From DASYSL01 sp036003365 (GTDB lineage Bacteria; Eisenbacteria; RBG-16-71-46; DASYSL01), in NCBI GenBank assembly GCA_036003365.1, contig DASYSL010000220.1, forward strand, positions 1 to 8,569: a stretch of 8,569 nucleotides of DNA, read 5' to 3'. Position 1 is the first letter of the stretch, and every line of letters begins with the position of its first letter. Below are positions 1 to 8,569 of this stretch, piece by piece. Position numbers and translations under genes: made by a program. The notes below the pieces were generated by a model. That model made no database searches, was not told the origin of the DNA, and worked only from the letters and a program-made list of their open reading frames with translations.

Positions 1-67
1 CGAATCAAGCCATCCGCAATTTCCCGAGCACAAGGAAAAGGTCCCGCGCGGCTGCTAGCGTGCCGTC
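1..67. other. Short leader before the helicase gene; possible 3' end of an upstream gene
   Basis: This stretch is less GC-rich than the rest of the window. On the plus strand one frame is open from base 2 and closes with TAG at 56-58, which leaves 9 bases before the helicase ATG at 68. That would fit the last 18 codons of an upstream gene in the same operon, but the stretch is too short to recognise any family and other frames are also open. The purine run near 32-41 is too far from the ATG to act as its Shine-Dalgarno sequence. I see no convincing promoter. The TAG matters because it lies in the helicase frame and blocks any start further upstream. Confidence 0.25.
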
Positions 68-3008
<2,941 letters not shown>

Positions 3009-3019
<11 letters not shown>

Positions 3020-3851
3020 CGCGCTGGCGCCGGAGGAAGCGCGAAAGATCGCCGAGGCGCTGGCGCGCGGCGCCGGCGCCATCTTGCTCGATTACGCCGG
3101 GCGCGCCTTCGACGTCGACTACAAGAGCGTGCAGGACCTCGTGACCACGGCCGACCGCGCCAGCGAGAAGTATCTCGTGAGCGAGATTGGCCGCCGTTTC
3201 CCCGATCATGCGGTGCTGGCCGAGGAAGGCTCGGGCAACGAGCGCGCGGCGCGCTACCGCTGGCTCGTCGATCCCCTCGACGGCACCACCAACTTCGCCC
3301 ACGGCTATCCCTTCTATTGCGTGTCGGTGGCGCTCGAGGAAGCGGAGCCCGGCCGCGAAGCGAGCGCCGGCGGGCGCGGCCCCATCGTGGCCGGCGCGGT
3401 ATACGACCCGCAGCGCCAGGAATGCTTCTCGGCCGCGCGCGGCGCGGGCGCCTCGCTGAACGGTGCGCCGATTCGCGTCTCCGGCGTCACGCGCCTGGAG
3501 CGCGGGCTCCTGGCCACCGGCTTTCCCTACGATTTTCGCGAGCGGCCGCACGAAAGCTTGGAGCCTTTCGGGGCGTTCATGAACGAGGCGCAGGCGGTGC
3601 GCCGTGACGGCTCGGCGGCGCTCAACTTGTGCTATCTCGCGTGCGGGCGCTTCGACGCTTTCTGGGAGCTCAAGCTGCACGCCTGGGACACGGCGGCGGC
3701 GTGGCGCATCGTCGAGGAAGCCGGCGGGCAGCTGACGGATTTCGTGGGCGGACCATTCGATCCCTTCCACATCGAGTGCGCGGGCTCGAACCGGCACCTG
3801 CACCCAGCACTCCTCGCCGTGCTCGCGCGCTTCCCGCGCCCGCGGCCCTAG
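3009..3851 (+). CDS. Inositol monophosphatase family protein (SuhB-like)
   Basis: This 280-residue protein is a Mg2+-dependent, Li+-sensitive-type sugar or inositol phosphate phosphatase, acting in the cytoplasm. The metal-site motifs are complete. Lys39 and Asp43 sit in KSVQDLVTTAD, followed by Glu72/Glu73 in the AEEGSG stretch. The first signature is VDPLDGTTNFAHG (87-99), with Asp88, Asp91 and Thr93. The second signature is WDTAAAW (226-232), with Asp227. Length is normal for the family. A Gly/Ala/Glu-rich insert at about 110-125 is longer than in common relatives and probably forms a surface loop. I chose the ATG at 3009 because homology begins just after it. That ATG lies inside the last codons of the helicase gene and has no Shine-Dalgarno sequence, so translation probably depends on ribosomes finishing the helicase. 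The substrate cannot be told from sequence: inositol-1-phosphate, histidinol phosphate, PAP or another phosphate ester is possible. SuhB in E. coli also works in rRNA antitermination, but nothing here shows that role. Confidence 0.92.
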
Positions 3852-3868
3852 CGCGCCCGCGGCGCTAG
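3848..3868. terminator. Hairpin spanning the two convergent stop codons
   Basis: CTAGCGC (3848-3854) pairs perfectly with GCGCTAG (3862-3868) around a 7-base loop. The stem contains the TAG of the phosphatase gene (3849-3851) and, read on the minus strand, the TAG of the GWxTD gene (3867-3865). A symmetric hairpin between convergent genes could end transcription from both sides. There is no T-tract on either strand, so intrinsic termination is unproven and the symmetry may partly come from the two mirrored stop codons in GC-rich sequence. Confidence 0.4.
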
Positions 3869-3874
3869 CGCGCC
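3848..3874. repeat. 10-bp direct repeat CTAGCGCGCC flanking the convergent junction
   Basis: CTAGCGCGCC occurs at 3848-3857 and again at 3865-3874, separated by 7 bases. Each copy covers one of the two convergent stop codons. Neither gene is interrupted, and there is no flanking element that would make this a target-site duplication. It may be coincidence in GC-rich sequence or the remnant of a local duplication or slippage. Confidence 0.5.
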
Positions 3875-6003
3875 GGGGCTTCGGCGGGCACGAGCAGGAA
3901 GTCGAGCGTCTTGTGGGCGGTGCGCTGCGTCGCCCGATCGGTGACCGTGACGTCGAGCCGGTACGGACCCGGTGCCGCCTGGGTCATGGCCGCGCTCACG
4001 TACTCGAGGCGCACGCGCCCCGCCACCTCGTCGTCACGCACCACCTGCACGATGGGATCCTCGCGCCGGGGCGCCACCCACTTCCGGATGAAGAAACGCT
4101 TGTCCTCGGCGATCGAGCGCACCGAGTACTCGACCGTCATCTGCGAGTGGCCGGTTTCGTCGGGCGTGAGGCCGTAGGCCTCGAAGTACACGGCCACCGG
4201 CGTGCCCGCCTCGACCTTGCGGAGCGGATTGGGCAGCACGGTGAACGAAGGCTTGTCGAAGGGGCCGCCGCGCTCCGCGGGCTCGTAGGCGCAGGCCAGC
4301 TCGAGATCCGACATCTCGAGGAGACCGGCCTCCGGGCGCGTCACCCGAACCGGCACGCGCCAGCTCTGGTAGGCGCCGCGCGCCGGGTCGCGCGCCGAGA
4401 GTCCGACCGTGTACTTGCCGTCGGGCAGGTCGAAGTTCATCTGGAAGAGGTGCACGGTGTCGGACGCGCACCAGGTGGCGCGCTCTCCTTGGCTCCGCGC
4501 CACCTCGTGCCACGTCGAGTCGAGCACCACGGCGGTGGCCGCGAGCTTGGTGGGCTCGGTGTGGCCGGTGACCGCGAGATAGACCTCGACGTGCCCGCTC
4601 TTGTCACCGTGTGCGGCACCCGAGCGCGGATCGAAGCCCGACACGCGGCGGAACACTGCCGCCTCGGCGGCGCCCGGCAAGAGATCGCGACCCAGGTGCG
4701 CGGGATGGAAGATGCCGCGGCCGGCGGCAGCGATCTCGCCCTTCGCCGTTTCCTCGCGCACCACCGCGGTGTCGGGCTCGGGATCGGACTCGTGGAATTG
4801 CCACATCGGCAAGTCGTAGGTCTCGTTCAGATAGCGGTCCTCGAGATACACGTCCATGCCCAGGCTCGGGTAGCGCCACACCAGCCGGTTGACCGTGCTC
4901 GAGGCGTAGTTCTCCCAGATGATCGGGTTGTAGAGCACCTCTTCCGGCATGCCGTAGCGCACGAGGATGGTGCCGCGCTCGTCCCAGCGCTGGTGGCGTG
5001 GATCGAAGAACAGGAAGTAGGCCACCGCGCCGCGCATCAGGTATTCGAGGCGCAGCTCGTTCACCGGCGTCGTGAGATCGGGGTCGCGCGCGCGCCAGAA
5101 CTGGCGCAGGAACTCGGCCGCCTGGCCCGAGTCGTGGATCTGGTGGAAGGCGGCGGTGTCGCGGTCGCTGGCGGCTTCGGTGATGTCGAGCAGCTCGGCG
5201 CGCGCGCCCGCGCTCAGGTAGGCCATGGAGCCGGTGAACGCCGAGTCGGCGCCCTCGAGCTGTCCTTGCAGGTAGAGCGCGGCACCGAGGAGCAGCAAGC
5301 CCTCGCCGCGCGGATCGGGCGCGGCAAAGGCCCGCTCGGGTGTGGCGCCCGAGGTGCCCACCGGATAGAGGCCGCTCCTCGCGCGCGTGCGCTCCGCCGG
5401 ATCCTGGGCCAGCGCCAGGCAGCGCCGCGCGTTCTTCTCCGCCGCCGGGGGATCGTTGGCGAGGAGCGCCAGCACGCCGAGTCCGAGCCATGACTCGGTG
5501 TCCTTGGGGTCTTCGCGCGCCGACTCTTCCCAGTAGCGTTCGGCGAGCGTCAGCGCTTCGGAGCGCTGGAACTTGAGCCAGTCGCGGAAGGCCAGCCGGC
5601 CGAGCCGCGCATACGCCGGCGCCGACGACGAGTCGGCGGCAATCGCCGCCTTGAGCTCGCTGCGCGACAGATTGAGGAAGCCTTGCCGGTAATAGAGGTC
5701 GGCGAGCGCCAGGTGCAGCTCGGCCGAGCGCGGATGGTCGCGCTTGGCGCGCAAGAGCACCTCGCCGGCATGGCGGCGCGAAGAGATCGTGTTCTCGAGC
5801 GCCAGAGCGCGTGCGTAGCGCAGCGCGATCTCGAGATCGCCGGGCGCGCGCTCGTTCTGAGCGGCCAGGCTGTCGAGGCTCGCCTGGGTGGGCCTGGGCG
5901 ACGCAAGCCTGAGCTGCGCTCGGGCCGGTTCCGGAGAGATTCCCGCGACAGCGACCCAAACCAGCGCGGCGGGAAGGAGAGCACGGAGCCTGGGAAAGCG
6001 CAC
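3865..6003 (-). CDS. Secreted TPR and GWxTD-domain protein of unknown function
   Basis: This 712-residue protein probably acts outside the cytoplasmic membrane; the role of the family is not known. Residues 1-29 form a signal peptide: basic Arg residues, hydrophobic stretch 9-20, and a likely cleavage after PARA before Gln30. There is no lipobox cysteine. Residues about 53-200 are helical TPR-like repeats (for example AELHLALADLYYRQG and SWLGLGVLALL). The GWxTD domain follows from about 295, with FWRARDPDLTTPVNE (302-315) and then WDERGTILVRYGMPEEV (340-356). In this protein the naming Gly-Trp-x-Thr-Asp motif is reduced to Arg-Trp-Asp-Glu-Arg-Gly, apparently one residue short. The C-terminal third looks like beta-sandwich domains, with LPDGKYTVGL, MSDLELA, PNPLRKVEAGTPVAVYFEAY and PGPYRLDVTVTD, all typical of the family. 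The GTG at 6003 is the only start between the in-frame TAA at 6045-6043 and the signal peptide. It has no Shine-Dalgarno sequence. Family assignment is firm; function is open. Confidence 0.88.
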   Translation of the reverse strand: MRFPRLRALLPAALVWVAVAGISPEPARAQLRLASPRPTQASLDSLAAQNERAPGDLEIALRYARALALENTISSRRHAGEVLLRAKRDHPRSAELHLALADLYYRQGFLNLSRSELKAAIAADSSSAPAYARLGRLAFRDWLKFQRSEALTLAERYWEESAREDPKDTESWLGLGVLALLANDPPAAEKNARRCLALAQDPAERTRARSGLYPVGTSGATPERAFAAPDPRGEGLLLLGAALYLQGQLEGADSAFTGSMAYLSAGARAELLDITEAASDRDTAAFHQIHDSGQAAEFLRQFWRARDPDLTTPVNELRLEYLMRGAVAYFLFFDPRHQRWDERGTILVRYGMPEEVLYNPIIWENYASSTVNRLVWRYPSLGMDVYLEDRYLNETYDLPMWQFHESDPEPDTAVVREETAKGEIAAAGRGIFHPAHLGRDLLPGAAEAAVFRRVSGFDPRSGAAHGDKSGHVEVYLAVTGHTEPTKLAATAVVLDSTWHEVARSQGERATWCASDTVHLFQMNFDLPDGKYTVGLSARDPARGAYQSWRVPVRVTRPEAGLLEMSDLELACAYEPAERGGPFDKPSFTVLPNPLRKVEAGTPVAVYFEAYGLTPDETGHSQMTVEYSVRSIAEDKRFFIRKWVAPRREDPIVQVVRDDEVAGRVRLEYVSAAMTQAAPGPYRLDVTVTDRATQRTAHKTLDFLLVPAEAPAR

Positions 6004-6009
6004 AAGAGA

Positions 6010-6038
6010 AGTATCCGTGCTGGCCGCGCGGCGGGCAA
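6010..6038 (-). promoter_or_regulatory. Candidate sigma70-type promoter for the GWxTD gene, possibly leaderless
   Basis: Read on the minus strand, TTGCCC (6038-6033) and GATACT (6015-6010) are separated by 17 bases. Each matches four of six positions of the E. coli consensus. The -10 ends only 6 bases before the GTG start, so the transcript would begin at or next to the start codon. This fits the absence of a Shine-Dalgarno sequence. In GC-rich DNA such partial matches also arise by chance, and the host's promoter consensus is unknown. Confidence 0.35.
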
Positions 6039-6092
6039 CCGGTTAGACTGCCGCGACCGGCCGCGGTCCTCACTGCTGCGCGGCGCGGTGAA

Positions 6093-6098
6093 AGGAGG
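6093..6098 (+). promoter_or_regulatory. Strong Shine-Dalgarno sequence for the basic micro-ORF
   Basis: AGGAGG within the run AAAGGAGGGG (6091-6100) matches the 16S rRNA 3' end almost perfectly. It lies 11 bases before the ATG at 6110 (9 if the trailing Gs pair), slightly longer than ideal but workable. It is the only strong plus-strand ribosome binding site I noticed in the window that precedes a start codon, and it is the main evidence that the short ORF is translated. Confidence 0.75.
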
Positions 6099-6109
6099 GG
6101 AACGCACGC

Positions 6110-6208
6110 ATGACGGCTTACAAGTTCCGGCTACGCCGCAAGAAGGCGCGCAAGTCGAACGCGAAGAAGAAGCTCAAGGCCAAGACAGCCAAGAAGCGGA
6201 CGCGCTAG
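6110..6208 (+). CDS. 32-residue highly basic peptide, possible small ribosomal or RNA-binding protein
   Basis: ATG to TAG encodes 32 residues, beginning MTAYKFRLRRKKARK and ending TAKKRTR. I count 11 Lys and 6 Arg and no Asp or Glu, so over half the peptide is positively charged. Only Tyr4, Phe6, Leu8 and Leu22 are bulky hydrophobics. Such composition is typical of tiny ribosomal proteins and extensions (bTHX, bL34-like, or the AURKAIP1/COX24-type peptides of about 30 residues) that thread into rRNA. I cannot align it confidently to any one of them. Supporting a real gene are the strong Shine-Dalgarno sequence, its own divergent spacer, and a perfect hairpin starting on the stop codon. Against it are the short length and GC-rich surroundings, where Lys/Arg-rich frames can occur by chance. 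The many AAG codons are consistent with a real Lys-rich protein. It neighbours YqeY (convergent), a gene often found beside the basic ribosomal protein bS21 in other bacteria. Confidence 0.68.
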   Translation: MTAYKFRLRRKKARKSNAKKKLKAKTAKKRTR

Positions 6209-6232
6209 GCGCTTCGATCTCCTCGAAGCGCC
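6208..6232. terminator. Perfect 10-bp stem-loop between the micro-ORF and yqeY
   Basis: GGCGCTTCGA (6208-6217) pairs perfectly with TCGAAGCGCC (6223-6232) around the loop TCTCC. It begins on the last base of the micro-ORF stop codon and lies 10 bases beyond the yqeY stop on the other strand, the right place for a terminator serving both convergent genes. The plus-strand side is followed by CGGCGCGCTTTCT, which has only a short T-run 8 bases on. The minus-strand side has no T-run, so it may instead act as a 3' end stabiliser. Confidence 0.6.
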
Positions 6233-6242
6233 GGCGCGCTTT

Positions 6243-6691
6243 CTAGCCCCCCAAAACGCGGCGCACCGTCTCCTGCACGCGCTTGCCGTCCGCCCGTCCA
6301 CCCACCTTCGCCATCGCGGCTTTCATGATCGGGCCCATCGCGGCCGGACCCGTGGCACCGGTCTCGGCCAGGGCGGCGCGCACGATCGTCTCCAGCTCGT
6401 CCTCGCTCATCGCGGCCGGCAGGTAGGCGTCGGCGATCGCGATCTCGGCCCGCGCGTCGGCGGCGAGCTCGGGGCGCCCCACTTTCTCCGCCGTCTCGAG
6501 CGCTTCCTTCACCTTCTTCACGTGCGCCTGAATGAGGCGGATCACCTGATCGTCGGGCAGCGTGGCCGGCGCGTTGGGCTTCTTCTTCTCGAGCAGGATG
6601 CCGCTTCGGATCATGCGGATGACCGAGAGGCGGCGCTCGTCCTTCTCGCGCATCGCGTTCTTGAGATCCTCGCTCAATCGCTCTTCGAGGC

Positions 6692-6695
<4 letters not shown>
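6243..6695 (-). CDS. yqeY: YqeY/GatB-domain protein
   Basis: This 150-residue protein matches the YqeY family, small helical proteins homologous to the C-terminal tRNA-contacting domain of GatB, a subunit of the tRNA-dependent amidotransferase. Family hallmarks are visible: the N-terminal helix with LKNAMREKDERRLSVIRMI (11-29), the central EIAIADAYLPAAMSEDEL (84-101), and the C-terminal GPIMKAAMAKVGGRADGKRV (121-140). Length is normal. The free-standing protein's role is not established; tRNA or amino-acyl metabolism is the usual guess. I chose the GTG at 6695 because homology begins right after it, its GTGA overlaps the TGA of the aconitase gene by 4 bases, and GGAGG lies 6 bases upstream. 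The reading frame stays open far upstream, but that stretch is a shadow of the aconitase gene. It is probably co-transcribed and translationally coupled with aconitase. Confidence 0.93.

Positions 6696-8569
<1,874 letters not shown>

Larger units (their letters stand above)
6004..6109. promoter_or_regulatory. Divergent intergenic region between the GWxTD gene and the basic micro-ORF
   Basis: This 106-base spacer serves two divergent genes and is the longest gap between the major genes. It holds a promoter-like pair for the minus strand near 6010-6038, a weak -10-like TAGACT for the plus strand at 6044-6049 (its -35 position, near 6021-6026, is poor), and an excellent plus-strand Shine-Dalgarno sequence at 6093-6098. 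A short inverted repeat, GACCG (6055-6059) with CGGTC (6064-6068), could be an operator or chance in GC-rich DNA. No riboswitch or tRNA fold is evident. Confidence 0.45.

Noticed and set aside
3848..3874. Target-site duplication from a mobile element
   Set aside because: Only 7 bases lie between the copies and there are no element ends, transposase or disrupted gene.
3913..5493. A 526-codon plus-strand frame opposite the GWxTD gene
   Set aside because: Low-complexity His/Arg/Ala/Gly composition and no domain; the minus-strand frame has a signal peptide and family motifs.
6020..6040. Sigma54-type promoter (TGGC near 6021)
   Set aside because: The matching GC-containing -12 element at the required spacing is missing.
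4604..6073. A 489-codon minus-strand frame overlapping the GWxTD gene
   Set aside because: Out of frame with the recognisable GWxTD product and Arg/Ala/Gly-rich; a shadow.

Overview
This is a GC-rich, gene-dense chromosomal segment from a bacterium. Five protein genes are well supported, a sixth very small one is likely, and almost no space is left between them. The only clear lineage hint is a secreted TPR/GWxTD-domain protein, a family I know mainly from the FCB group and related candidate phyla (Bacteroidota, Gemmatimonadota, Eisenbacteria/Latescibacteria-type lineages). With the high GC content, I infer an uncultured FCB-like or Eisenbacteria-like organism. That is family knowledge plus inference, not a phylogenetic result.

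Left, plus strand (68-3851): a 983-residue UvrD/PcrA-type superfamily 1 helicase is fused to a C-terminal RecB/AddB-type PD-(D/E)XK nuclease with a four-cysteine Fe-S signature. It overlaps by 11 bases an inositol-monophosphatase-family phosphatase (280 aa). The overlap suggests co-transcription and translational coupling, although no functional link between the two is obvious.

Middle, minus strand (3865-6003): a 712-residue exported protein with a signal peptide, TPR-like helices, a GWxTD domain with a degenerate signature motif, and a beta-rich C-terminus. It converges on the phosphatase gene. The two stop codons lie 13 bases apart inside a 7-bp hairpin that is also part of a 10-bp direct repeat. 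Upstream of its GTG start there is no Shine-Dalgarno sequence, but a promoter-like pair sits so close that the mRNA could be leaderless.

Divergent spacer and small ORF (6004-6208): a strong Shine-Dalgarno sequence precedes a 32-codon reading frame. It encodes an extremely basic peptide (17 Lys/Arg, no Asp/Glu) of the type seen in small ribosome-associated proteins. A perfect 10-bp stem-loop begins on its stop codon and separates it from the next minus-strand operon.

Right, minus strand (6243-8569): an acnA-type aconitase, cut by the right window edge, is followed with a 4-base stop/start overlap by a YqeY/GatB-domain protein. Both look intact where visible.

There are no rRNA or tRNA genes, insertion sequences, CRISPR arrays or prophage genes. 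I see no convincing new multi-gene system. The items most worth a second look are the basic micro-ORF, the degenerate GWxTD protein with its possibly leaderless start, and the helicase-nuclease fusion.
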